Assembly: GCA_021782195.1 (NCBI GenBank)
Contig: JAJXVI010000100.1
Span: 1 to 7,647 of the forward strand
DNA: 7,647 nt
Direction of reading: 5' to 3'
Origin: a bacterium
GTDB lineage: Bacteria; Vulcanimicrobiota; Xenobia; RGZZ01
Positions 1 to 6,406 of this stretch are shown here, piece by piece. A model generated the notes under the pieces. It made no database searches. It saw nothing but the letters and a program-made list of their open reading frames with translations, and was not told where the DNA came from. Each line of letters begins with the position of its first letter. Within the stretch, counting starts at the first letter, position 1. A program made the translations under genes and the position numbers.

Positions 1-748
1 CAAGATCGCCGAGCAGATCGAGCGCCTTGTGCGCCGCCAGTTCATCCTGAAGCCGAAGTGGCGATGAGTAGCCATCCGGCCGGACCACAAGGGCATTCTC
101 AAGGCTGCCACCGCGCGCCAGACCGGCTGCAAGCAGCGCCTCAACCTCTTCCAGATAACAGAAAGTTCGTGCCGGCGCGATCGCCTTTCGGAACACGTCC
201 GGCGAAACATCCAGCGACACAATCTGCTGACCGGCCACCGGATGCTCGGTAATCGAAGCGACCGTAAGTTGCAGACGCTCGGATGGAAGAGCGAGCAGCG
301 TCGTCAGCTGCGCACTCCACAGCACGGGCGACGAGACGCGCAGATACTCGGCCCTGGCCTCCTGGGCAACGCGTCCGACCGCGTCGAGTTCCGACAGCCA
401 GTGTAGCGCGCTGCCGTCGAGAATGGGCATCTCCTCGGCGTCGGTCAGGATCTCAACGTTGTCGATCTCAAGACCGGAGCACGCTGATAGCAGATGCTCG
501 ACGGTCCTGACACGAACCTCCCCCTGTGCAAGGACGGTGCACCGCCCACCAGAGGAGGCAAGCGCAGATGGAGCCACCCGCACCGCAGGCGCAGCCTCAA
601 GGTCCACGCGACGAAAAACGATGCCGTGACCGACGGGTGCGGGTCTGAGCACGACACAGGCGTGCTGACCGGAGTGCACACCCACTCCAGAAACCTTGAC
701 CTCGCCGGCAAGCGTATGCTGGAACAACTCAGGAGTCACCGTTGACAC
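1..748 (-). CDS. lpxC: UDP-3-O-acyl-N-acetylglucosamine deacetylase LpxC (5' part, cut by window edge)
   Basis: Zinc-dependent cytoplasmic deacetylase that removes the acetyl group from UDP-3-O-acyl-GlcNAc, the committed step of lipid A synthesis. The 249 visible residues cover most of a family whose usual length is about 300; the C-terminus lies beyond base 1. Recognisable LpxC blocks are GVGVHSG near residue 21, TVEHL at 82-86 (H85 corresponds to the zinc-ligand H79 of E. coli), EEMPILDGSA at 105-114, ARTFCYLEEVEAL at 193-205 (the catalytic-region Thr), GGSLENALVV at 213-222 and DELAAHKALDLLGDL at 235-249 (H240 and D244 match zinc ligands H238 and D242). The GTG at 748-746 was chosen because AGGAG (760-756) lies 7 nt upstream; a second in-frame GTG sits at 739-737. 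No ATG occurs before residue 108. The gene overlaps the preceding lipoprotein gene by 20 nt, which suggests translational coupling. Whether it is fused to FabZ, as in some phyla, cannot be seen here. Confidence 0.95.
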   Translation of the reverse strand, partial: MSTVTPELFQHTLAGEVKVSGVGVHSGQHACVVLRPAPVGHGIVFRRVDLEAAPAVRVAPSALASSGGRCTVLAQGEVRVRTVEHLLSACSGLEIDNVEILTDAEEMPILDGSALHWLSELDAVGRVAQEARAEYLRVSSPVLWSAQLTTLLALPSERLQLTVASITEHPVAGQQIVSLDVSPDVFRKAIAPARTFCYLEEVEALLAAGLARGGSLENALVVRPDGYSSPLRLQDELAAHKALDLLGDL

Positions 749-2537
749 GTCCTGTCTCCTGCTGCGTGGATTCGATAACCAGGCGCGCGGGATAGTGGGA
801 GCCAGCCTGTGGCAACGTCACAATCTCCACCTGACGACTCTGCCCGGGCGCCAGTTCAACCGAACCGATGCGTCCACGTGCCGGTGGCTTCAGGCAGTTT
901 GTCTGCACAACCTTCCCTTCGAACAGGAAACTACCAAGTGCCACCCCGTTCAGAGGCTGAAAATAGATGGTCACTCGTTGAGGCTGATCCGTGGGATTCT
1001 CCAGGTCCAGGTGCACCGAGTAGAGCACCCCATAGTTCCCCGTGTTCGGTTCACCGCTGGCCGGATCGATGAGCCAGGGCGCCTTGCCGAACGCAATGTC
1101 ATCGGGACGAGCACTTCCGACAACGTACTTGCTGTCGAGTTCAATGTCGGGTGTCGCAAAAACTCCGCGAGGATGAATCCGAAACGGATTGAACGGCGCG
1201 TTGAAGGTCTTCACGATCTGACCCACGCGACTCGGATCGGCGCTGGTTTCCACCGTCACCTGCACGCTGCGCCCTTGCATCAACTGCAAGTGCGCAAGTC
1301 CGCTCACGACCTGCCCGTGAGGCACGCGATACTGCCCAAGACACCACGTGCTGTGCGGAGGCAGGGTCAGGATCAGGCCATCATCGTGCGCGAGACAGTC
1401 AAGAAACCGTGCATTGCAGCAGTGGCCGACATACAGTTCCTGGCGTGCTGGACCCCCGTCGGCCGCGATCACGTGGAGGCGAGCCGGCTGGTCGGCTGTG
1501 TTTGTCACGTTCACCCACAGATACTGCGTGGTCGGAAGAGCATTCTGGTGAGAGAACAGCAGGCGGGTCGCCTGCCCGAGATGGAACTTCGAACTGAACA
1601 GCACGCCCTCACCGTAGATACGCTCGGGGCGGTTGCTCACCATCAACAGACTCGGCGAGGCAAGCTCGAACACTTCGTCCTTGAGGGTGACCAGAACGGT
1701 ACGCGTGACAGTAAGATAGTCCGGGCCCGCAATGGTCACCGTCACGGGAACGGTCGTCGACGTGCCTGGTGACAGCGATGTCACCGGATAGGCACCCGGA
1801 GCAATGGACGCGCCAGCACCCGCCTCAATCTGCAAGTTCCCGCGAACCGCAAGCATCACGGCCTCGTCTAACAGATCCCGCTCGGCCGGGGCTCCGGTAA
1901 TGCTCTGGTAGACGTGCTGGGGAATGGAGCCAGCTGGCTTCTTGACGGCTACCGGTACCGTCACCGTCTGCCCGTCGCGCGTCACTACGAGCGTATACTG
2001 CCCCAGTGCGGTTCCAACAACGGTAAGCACATCACCCGAGAGGGTCGCTCTGACCCCCTCACCCCCACCCACCTCGACCTGCGGGACCGCCGAAGAGACC
2101 CCTCCGATCCTCAGGTCTCGCGATGCCCCGATGGCAAGCACCACGTGGTCAGGCAAGACCGTCAGCATGGCCGCACGAACGGCACGTCGCAGGTTGGTGA
2201 CCCAACGGACCGCGAGATCGTGCTCGGACGACTGATTAGCACGTGCTGACGCGGCGTCGACCGTGCATACTGGAAGCGTCCCCCAGACGACCGTCCACAT
2301 CCCCTTCTTCTTCACGGCAACGATGCTGCTTGCCGGATACCGACGACGCAGCGCAGCGTTCACCATGCTTTGAACAAGTGCTGCCCGTTGATTCGCATTC
2401 ACCTTGGGATTGTTCGCAAAGCGCATCACGATCTGGTTTCCGACCATCACTGTCGGGCGAGCGCACGCCGTACACACGCATCCCACAAGCAGGAGTACCG
2501 CGATGCCAGATACATCCCACAGGCGGCGAAGGTTCAC
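729..2537 (-). CDS. predicted lipoprotein of unknown function, beta-rich multidomain, between lpxD and lpxC
   Basis: A 602-residue exported protein I cannot assign to a named family. Residues 1-19 form a signal peptide (RR, then a hydrophobic run) ending in the lipobox LVGC (17-20), so C20 is the likely lipidated cysteine. Residues about 30-125 form an alpha/beta domain with QRAALVQSMVNAAL and a DAASARA...DLAVRWVTNLRRA helix. About 126-200 looks like an Ig/Big-type strand domain (LAIGASRDLRIGG, then YTLVVTRDGQTVTVPV). About 300-435 and 500-580 are two further beta-sandwich-like regions sharing an N-x-x-D-Q-P-x-R element (residues 346-353 and 514-521), which suggests an internal duplication. 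The 300-435 region also has SNRPERIYGEGVLF, LLFSHQN and VGHCCNARFLDC. The GTG start (2537) overlaps the lpxD stop as GTGA, with GGAGGG at 2549-2544 as ribosome site. Position inside the lipid A operon suggests an envelope role, which is inference only. Confidence 0.85.
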   Translation of the reverse strand: MNLRRLWDVSGIAVLLLVGCVCTACARPTVMVGNQIVMRFANNPKVNANQRAALVQSMVNAALRRRYPASSIVAVKKKGMWTVVWGTLPVCTVDAASARANQSSEHDLAVRWVTNLRRAVRAAMLTVLPDHVVLAIGASRDLRIGGVSSAVPQVEVGGGEGVRATLSGDVLTVVGTALGQYTLVVTRDGQTVTVPVAVKKPAGSIPQHVYQSITGAPAERDLLDEAVMLAVRGNLQIEAGAGASIAPGAYPVTSLSPGTSTTVPVTVTIAGPDYLTVTRTVLVTLKDEVFELASPSLLMVSNRPERIYGEGVLFSSKFHLGQATRLLFSHQNALPTTQYLWVNVTNTADQPARLHVIAADGGPARQELYVGHCCNARFLDCLAHDDGLILTLPPHSTWCLGQYRVPHGQVVSGLAHLQLMQGRSVQVTVETSADPSRVGQIVKTFNAPFNPFRIHPRGVFATPDIELDSKYVVGSARPDDIAFGKAPWLIDPASGEPNTGNYGVLYSVHLDLENPTDQPQRVTIYFQPLNGVALGSFLFEGKVVQTNCLKPPARGRIGSVELAPGQSRQVEIVTLPQAGSHYPARLVIESTQQETGRVNGDS

Positions 2538-3334
2538 GGTGTGCCCTCCGAGTCAAGGGCATGCTCCAGACGGTCTAGCCTGGCCGTCAACGACACCAGT
2601 CCGTCAATCTGTTCGAGCAACCACAGATGCTCTTCTCTCGGCCGCACAGGATAGCCGTCGACCTGGATTCCCGCAGGAACGCTCTTGGTAAAACCAGTGC
2701 GCCTTCCAGCAACCACACCGGAGCCGACTCGCACGTGCGGGATGGTCCCGACCTGATCTCCGAGCGTGACATCGTCACCGAACACGCAACTCCCGGCCAC
2801 ACCGGCCTGCGCCCCGATGACGCAACGACTGCCAAACCGCACGTTGTGGCCTATCTGCACCAACGGCCCGACCCTGGTCGCCTGACCCAGGACGGTCTCA
2901 CCCGTGGTCGCACGATCCACACAAGCGCCCGCACCGATGACAACGTCATCCCCCAGCACGACGGTCCCAACCTGCGGGATCTTGTGATGGACGCCCCCAC
3001 TTTCCACAAAGCCGAACCCGTCTGCTCCCAGCACCGCCGAAGGGCCGATGCTCACGCGATGGCCCAGTCTCGATCCAGCAAGAATCACGCACCCGTGACC
3101 AAGTTCACAGGCCGAACCTGTTTCGACGTCGTCACCGATACACACACCCGCATGCACCGTCGTTCCTGCACCAATAGAAACGCGGTCCCCTATCACACAC
3201 CCGGGGCCCAGCACCACTCCATCGGCAAGCACGACGTCTTCTCCGAGCACTACCGAAGGATGAACCGACGTATGCAAGGACGAGTCACGCGAAAGCTCGC
3301 TCCCGATTTTCTCTCCGCCAGCGTGCACAGACAA
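2534..3334 (-). CDS. lpxD: UDP-3-O-acylglucosamine N-acyltransferase LpxD, lacking the N-terminal domain
   Basis: Transfers a 3-hydroxyacyl chain from acyl carrier protein to the 2-amino group of UDP-3-O-acylglucosamine, the step after LpxC. Nearly the whole protein (about residues 22-220) is left-handed beta-helix hexapeptide repeats of the type VLGEDV, VIGDRV. Family signatures are VLGADGFGF (101-109), HKIPQVG (117-123), VDRATTGETVLG (139-150) and VQIGHNVRFG (159-168). H163 in QIGHN matches the catalytic H239 of E. coli LpxD, and H200 corresponds to H276. A helical C-terminus (232-262, EEHLWLLEQIDGL...) resembles the ACP-binding helices. At 266 residues it is about 75 shorter than E. coli LpxD (341), all missing from the N-terminus, where the uridine-binding domain normally sits. 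There is no ATG in the frame. The start is taken as TTG 3334, 4 nt after the previous stop, with GTG 3328 as an alternative. The hexapeptide fold is shared with LpxA, but GADGFGF and HKIPQ favour LpxD. Confidence 0.93.
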   Translation of the reverse strand: MSVHAGGEKIGSELSRDSSLHTSVHPSVVLGEDVVLADGVVLGPGCVIGDRVSIGAGTTVHAGVCIGDDVETGSACELGHGCVILAGSRLGHRVSIGPSAVLGADGFGFVESGGVHHKIPQVGTVVLGDDVVIGAGACVDRATTGETVLGQATRVGPLVQIGHNVRFGSRCVIGAQAGVAGSCVFGDDVTLGDQVGTIPHVRVGSGVVAGRRTGFTKSVPAGIQVDGYPVRPREEHLWLLEQIDGLVSLTARLDRLEHALDSEGTP

Positions 3335-3338
3335 CGAC

Positions 3339-3815
3339 TCAGTCCACCAGTTTCCCGGTTTCGTGCAACTGCAAAATGACGTCAGTCGTGATATCCACAG
3401 CCATCTGTTCGCTCACGGGATACCACGGTGCATTGAGGAGAACAATGTCGATCTTCTTGTCCCTGGCAACGGCCGACGCCGCCGTACGCACCTCGTCGGT
3501 CACCTGGTCGACAAACCTGCGCTGGGTATCATCCCACTTCTGTACTGACTGCGCCAGCGCTTCCTTGTTCTTTTCATTCATGAGGTATTTTTTAATGGCG
3601 AGCGGGTTGCCACCCATGTCACGAAAAAGATGCTGGCGCTCACTTACAAACTGCTCACTGTAGCGCTGGTATTCCGGCAGCTTCGGAAGAATCCGGTCAA
3701 GATTGACGATCCCGACGCGTAGTAGACGTGGCTGCTGGGCCTGCCTGGAACATCCCGGGCCAAGAATGCATACGGCTGCCAGCAGAACCAGCACCGTTCC
3801 CTTGATCCTGTTCAA
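3339..3815 (-). CDS. OmpH/Skp-family periplasmic chaperone, single module (third of three)
   Basis: A Skp-like protein, expected to hold unfolded outer-membrane proteins in the periplasm. With the TTG start at 3815 it has 158 residues, the usual length of the family. The N-terminus (MNRIKG, then a hydrophobic run VLVLLAAVCIL) is a signal peptide. It ends in LGPGCSRQ, a poor lipobox because Pro precedes Gly, so lipidation at that Cys is possible but not assured. The mature part opens with the typical RVGIVNLDRILPKLPEYQ strand and helix, continues through a charged coiled-coil segment, and ends with the family pattern IDIVLLNAPWYP...VDITTDVILQLHE. An ATG at 3914 in the same frame would add 33 basic residues and overlap the upstream gene. 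The TTG was preferred because it gives a normal signal peptide and has AGGGAG (3830-3825) 9 nt upstream. A 67-nt gap with a GC-rich hairpin separates it from the previous gene. The lpxD start lies 4 nt downstream. Confidence 0.85.
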   Translation of the reverse strand: MNRIKGTVLVLLAAVCILGPGCSRQAQQPRLLRVGIVNLDRILPKLPEYQRYSEQFVSERQHLFRDMGGNPLAIKKYLMNEKNKEALAQSVQKWDDTQRRFVDQVTDEVRTAASAVARDKKIDIVLLNAPWYPVSEQMAVDITTDVILQLHETGKLVD

Positions 3816-3835
3816 CTCTCTCTGCTCCCTTTGGC

Positions 3836-3852
3836 GCGGCGAGTACCGCCGC
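3836..3852 (-). other. GC-rich hairpin ahead of the third ompH gene
   Basis: On the minus strand GCGGCG and CGCCGC form a perfect 6-bp GC-only stem around a 5-nt loop (GTACT), immediately upstream of the AAAGGGAG ribosome site of the gene starting at TTG 3815. A 12-nt palindrome (GGCGAGCTCGCC, 3864-3875) lies just before it. No U-tract follows, so it does not look like an intrinsic terminator. It may stabilise or tune translation of the downstream message. The structure is plain in the sequence; the role is guesswork. Confidence 0.4.
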
Positions 3853-3882
3853 TTCCGGATTGTGGCGAGCTCGCCGCAGTGA

Positions 3883-5310
3883 TCAATGCGCCGCCGGCGA
3901 AGAGACGATACCACCGCTCGCGGCCAGTTGCTTGAGCACCAGGTCGGTCAGATCGCGACAACCAATATTCACGCCGTAGCCACCCACAACAAGTGGAATC
4001 TGCTGCTGCGCTGCCAACGACTTCACGCTCGCTCTGATCTGCGCAACGATCCCCTCGTAGACACCTTTTCGGCGAGCCTTCAACTCATCGAGCTGGGTCT
4101 TGAGCACAGCCTGACGCTTCTGATCTTCAGCAGAAAGTTTGCCCTGTGCTTTGACAACTTCCTGAATAATCCTCTGCTTCTCGTCCTGCAGTTTATGCGT
4201 CATCGCAACCTGCTCGTCTCGCAAACGCTGTTGAGCCGCATCAGAAGCAGCTTTCAACTCGCCGACGAGCGCGGCCTTGCGTGCATCAAACTGCTGCTTG
4301 AGCATAGCCTCACGTGCCTGCATCTTACGATTCAGATCAGACACCGCCACCGCGGACGGTGCGCCACCAAGACGCCCGACGAGCTCGCGCTCATGAGCGG
4401 CCATCTTCTGCCGGACTTCCGCAGAAAGCTGAGCCTGGTACGCACTGAGATTGGCCCGTACCTTTTTCATCTGAGCCGTTCTCACGGCCTCGAACTTGAC
4501 CATCTCCTGTGCACGGGCGCGTTCTCGCTCGGCTTCTTCCTGGTCGTTAATGGCCTGCAACTGCGCCTGCAACTTCTTGCGGGCGTCGTCCGTGGGGGCC
4601 GTCTGGGCATCCAGCTGCAACTGCACCTTCTGTGCGGCGTCAGCGTGCACGACGGTGTCGGTCTGGCGCTGGATTCGCGCCTCCATTTTGCTGCGCTCGC
4701 CTGCAAGCACGCCATCAACCTGCTGCTGCAACTCCAATTGACGCACCTTCAGCTGACTCGCAGCAGCCAGGAGAAGACGCTGCTGGTAACGCGCCATTTC
4801 GGCCTGCAGATCCTTGCGCATCGCTGGTGGCGCAGGCTCGGGCCCCGCGCCACCGGCCTGTGCCACGAGTTGACGCTGGTAGGCCTCCAACTGTTGCTTG
4901 ACCGATTGGGCCTCATCCGCCAGTGCAGACTCCACCGATTGCTTTCGAGCAGCCATCTGCGCCTGCACTGCGGCAAGATCGCGGGCAAACTGACCCTGCA
5001 AAGCTTTCTGAACAGCTCCCAGGCGCCGCTTGATCTCCGCAACCTGCACGGATGGGTCCATCCCCATGCTGTTCATCTCGGAGTCGACGTAGCCAATTTC
5101 TCGATCAATCTCCTGCAACTTCGCGCTGTCAGGATGCGCGGCTACGAGACGATCCATATCCACCACACCCATATGCGCGAGCACGTCAACCGGTGGAGTC
5201 GCAGCCTGACGCTTGTGCGCAAGAATGCGTCCTCCCCAGTAGACCGTTGCCGCAATGACGGCAGCGCCCAGCAAGGGGGGCACGATGCGTGACCAACGTT
5301 GGAATGCCAT
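3883..5310 (-). CDS. membrane-anchored giant OmpH-like protein with very long coiled coil (second of three)
   Basis: A 475-residue OmpH/Skp relative, about three times the length of Skp. An N-terminal hydrophobic segment (residues 10-30, VPPLLGAAVIAATVYWGGRIL) is probably an uncleaved membrane anchor, since no clear cleavage site follows. The OmpH head begins at 47 (MGVVDMDRLVAAHPDSAKL) and closes near the C-terminus at 438-462 (IPLVVGGYGVN...DLTDLVLKQL), the same ending pattern as in both neighbouring ompH genes. Between them lie about 370 residues rich in Gln, Ala, Lys, Arg and Glu with heptad-like spacing, interrupted by Gly/Pro-rich breaks at about 152-163 (GGAGPEPAPPA) and 314-320 (GRLGGAPS). 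The ATG is certain: AGGAGGT (5322-5316) is well spaced and contains the stop codon of the preceding gene, leaving 10 nt between the two. It is expected to face the periplasm as a chaperone or a structural spacer; which of these cannot be told. Confidence 0.88.
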   Translation of the reverse strand: MAFQRWSRIVPPLLGAAVIAATVYWGGRILAHKRQAATPPVDVLAHMGVVDMDRLVAAHPDSAKLQEIDREIGYVDSEMNSMGMDPSVQVAEIKRRLGAVQKALQGQFARDLAAVQAQMAARKQSVESALADEAQSVKQQLEAYQRQLVAQAGGAGPEPAPPAMRKDLQAEMARYQQRLLLAAASQLKVRQLELQQQVDGVLAGERSKMEARIQRQTDTVVHADAAQKVQLQLDAQTAPTDDARKKLQAQLQAINDQEEAERERARAQEMVKFEAVRTAQMKKVRANLSAYQAQLSAEVRQKMAAHERELVGRLGGAPSAVAVSDLNRKMQAREAMLKQQFDARKAALVGELKAASDAAQQRLRDEQVAMTHKLQDEKQRIIQEVVKAQGKLSAEDQKRQAVLKTQLDELKARRKGVYEGIVAQIRASVKSLAAQQQIPLVVGGYGVNIGCRDLTDLVLKQLAASGGIVSSPAAH

Positions 5311-5315
5311 GAGAG

Positions 5316-5323
5316 ACCTCCTA
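5316..5323 (-). promoter_or_regulatory. Shine-Dalgarno site overlapping the stop codon of the preceding gene
   Basis: On the minus strand TAGGAGGT holds the TAG stop of the first ompH gene (5323-5321) and a consensus AGGAGG ribosome site, 6 nt before the ATG of the giant ompH gene at 5310. Ribosomes ending on the first gene therefore sit on the start site of the second, a clear sign of coupled translation within one message. It is the strongest ribosome site in the window. Confidence 0.85.
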
Positions 5324-6229
5324 GCTCGCCGGGTCGACCAGTTTCTTGATCACGTCGTCGGTCAGGTTCTGGCCTCCCCACATGATGTGGCGGCTGTTCA
5401 GCACGAGACTGAGTCCCTTCTGGCGCGCAACCTGGGTGATAACCTGCTTGACACGCTCCTCGACGGGCTTCATGAGTGCGGCCTCACGCTGCTGGAAGGC
5501 AACCACCATCGCCTGGCGCATCTGCTCCTGCACCGATGGACTCTTCCCCTGAGCCTCCTTCTGGAGACGTGCGGCCATCTGCTGGTACTCGACGAGAATC
5601 TGCGCCTGTGCGTCTTTGAAGATACGCAGGTCGGCAACTGCATCCTGGTCGACATACCCGATCGTGGAATTTCCGTCTGCGCTCATCGGAAGTTTTGAGA
5701 GATCCGCGTCCTGCAGCGACTCAAACTCCTTCTTGACCGCGTCGGTGATGTCGACCACCCCCGTCACGACGATGCGCTTGTCGAGCACCACGCGATAATG
5801 ATTCTTTTGCGCCAGGATTGCAATCGCCGCAGTCACGCGCCGATACAGTGGTGTGACGCGGCGTCTCTGCTCCTGCTGGAGCTTGTCCCGCATCTGCTCT
5901 CGAAGGCGCTCGGCATCCTGGTCGTCGAGCTTCTTCGCCTGAATTGTTGCGACAAGTTCCTTTTTCATCTTGTCGCTCAAGTCATCAAGCTCTTTCTTGA
6001 CCTTGGTGAACTCAGGGAGAGCATAGATGGCCTCGGAGTCAATCATTGCGACCTGCGCTGCCGGACCGCCGCTCTCAGTGACGGACCGATGCTGCAGAAA
6101 CAGGATGACCCCCACCGCAACAACCGCCAGCGCCAGCACGGCCAGAAGTCCACGAAGCATCTCTCGTGGGCCGCCACCCTCGTTCTTGTCATTTTCAACC
6201 ATGTGCAATCTTCCCTTTTGAGCCGTCAT
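5321..6229 (-). CDS. membrane-anchored tandem-duplicated OmpH/Skp-like protein (first of three)
   Basis: About 302 residues from ATG 6229, made of two OmpH/Skp modules in a row behind an N-terminal membrane segment. In numbering from ATG 6229, the hydrophobic stretch is about 27-45 (LRGLLAVLALAVVAVGVILF), preceded by an acidic and glycine-rich cytoplasmic tail. Module 1 runs from about 60 (VAMIDSEAIYALPEF) through a charged coiled coil to YRVVLDKRIVVTGVVDITDAVKKEF (about 145-169). Module 2 runs from about 190 (IGYVDQDAVADLRIF) to LSLVLNSRHIMWGG...LTDDVIKKLVD (about 274-299). Both keep the opening beta-strand with Asp and the closing V-L-x plus TD-x-V-x-K element. The start is uncertain: GTG 6232, ATG 6229 (AGGTGA at 6238-6233) and ATG 6202 (AAAGGGAA upstream) are all possible. 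All give the same mature protein. It is the first gene after the predicted promoter. Its likely task is handling outer-membrane proteins near the inner membrane. Confidence 0.87.
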   Translation of the reverse strand: MTAQKGRLHMVENDKNEGGGPREMLRGLLAVLALAVVAVGVILFLQHRSVTESGGPAAQVAMIDSEAIYALPEFTKVKKELDDLSDKMKKELVATIQAKKLDDQDAERLREQMRDKLQQEQRRRVTPLYRRVTAAIAILAQKNHYRVVLDKRIVVTGVVDITDAVKKEFESLQDADLSKLPMSADGNSTIGYVDQDAVADLRIFKDAQAQILVEYQQMAARLQKEAQGKSPSVQEQMRQAMVVAFQQREAALMKPVEERVKQVITQVARQKGLSLVLNSRHIMWGGQNLTDDVIKKLVDPAS

Positions 6230-6259
6230 CACTCACCTGCACAGCGGTTCCCTTTTGAG
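6211..6259 (-). repeat. 12-nt direct repeat CTCAAAAGGGAA in the ompH leader
   Basis: The minus-strand sequence CTCAAAAGGGAA occurs twice, at 6259-6248 and 6222-6211, starting 37 nt apart. Each copy contains AAAGGG, which can serve as a ribosome site. The second copy precedes ATG 6202 and the first precedes GTG 6242. The copies lie in the leader of the first ompH gene and may reflect a small local duplication of the initiation region. Confidence 0.6.
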
Positions 6260-6308
6260 GCAACCAGGTGCAGGCCGAATGACGCGAAGGACTCCAGTTT
6301 GATTTGGG

Positions 6309-6337
6309 ACTATACCTTATTCAGAAATGTTTCGCAA
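6309..6337 (-). promoter_or_regulatory. sigma-70-type promoter for the ompH-lpx operon
   Basis: Reading the minus strand, TTGCGA (6337-6332) is followed after exactly 17 nt by TATAGT (6314-6309). These match the -35 (TTGACA) and -10 (TATAAT) consensus at 4 and 5 of 6 positions. The region is AT-rich within an otherwise GC-rich window. Transcription would begin near 6302, about 75-100 nt before the first ompH start, and would cover the three ompH genes, lpxD, the lipoprotein gene and lpxC. The prediction rests on pattern alone. Confidence 0.7.
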
Positions 6338-6372
6338 GACCTCTACGACGGTTTTCCGTAACATCGCGGTCA

Positions 6373-6406
6373 GGTGACGTCTCTATTTCAGTTCTGGAAC
6401 GTCACC
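6373..6406 (-). promoter_or_regulatory. inverted repeat upstream of the promoter, candidate operator
   Basis: The arms GGTGACGT (6406-6399) and ACGTCACC (6380-6373) are perfect reverse complements separated by 18 nt. They lie 36-69 nt upstream of the -35 element. Inside and beside them are shorter interrupted palindromes: GTTC-CA-GAAC (6400-6391) and GGTC-GG-GACC (6420-6411). The spacing suits a dimeric regulator, and upstream placement would fit activation better than simple blocking. No known regulator motif is recognised. Confidence 0.4.

Noticed and set aside
445..711. Minus-strand 88-codon frame within lpxC
   Set aside because: It is an out-of-frame shadow; the correct lpxC frame from GTG 748 has no stop and carries all family motifs.
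696..1772. 358-codon open frame on the plus strand
   Set aside because: Antisense to the lipoprotein gene, with composition (Arg, His, Pro, Gln) typical of a shadow frame and no family signature. The minus-strand protein has a signal peptide, a lipobox and operon context.
3339..3914. Longer form of the third ompH gene starting at ATG 3914
   Set aside because: It would add 33 basic residues ahead of a clear signal peptide and overlap the upstream gene by 32 nt. TTG 3815 has a better ribosome site and gives a normal N-terminus.
3886..5292. 468-codon open frame on the plus strand
   Set aside because: It lies exactly antisense to the giant ompH gene and is rich in Leu, His and Arg, the mirror of the Gln/Ala/Lys-rich coiled coil on the other strand. 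It has no recognisable domain.
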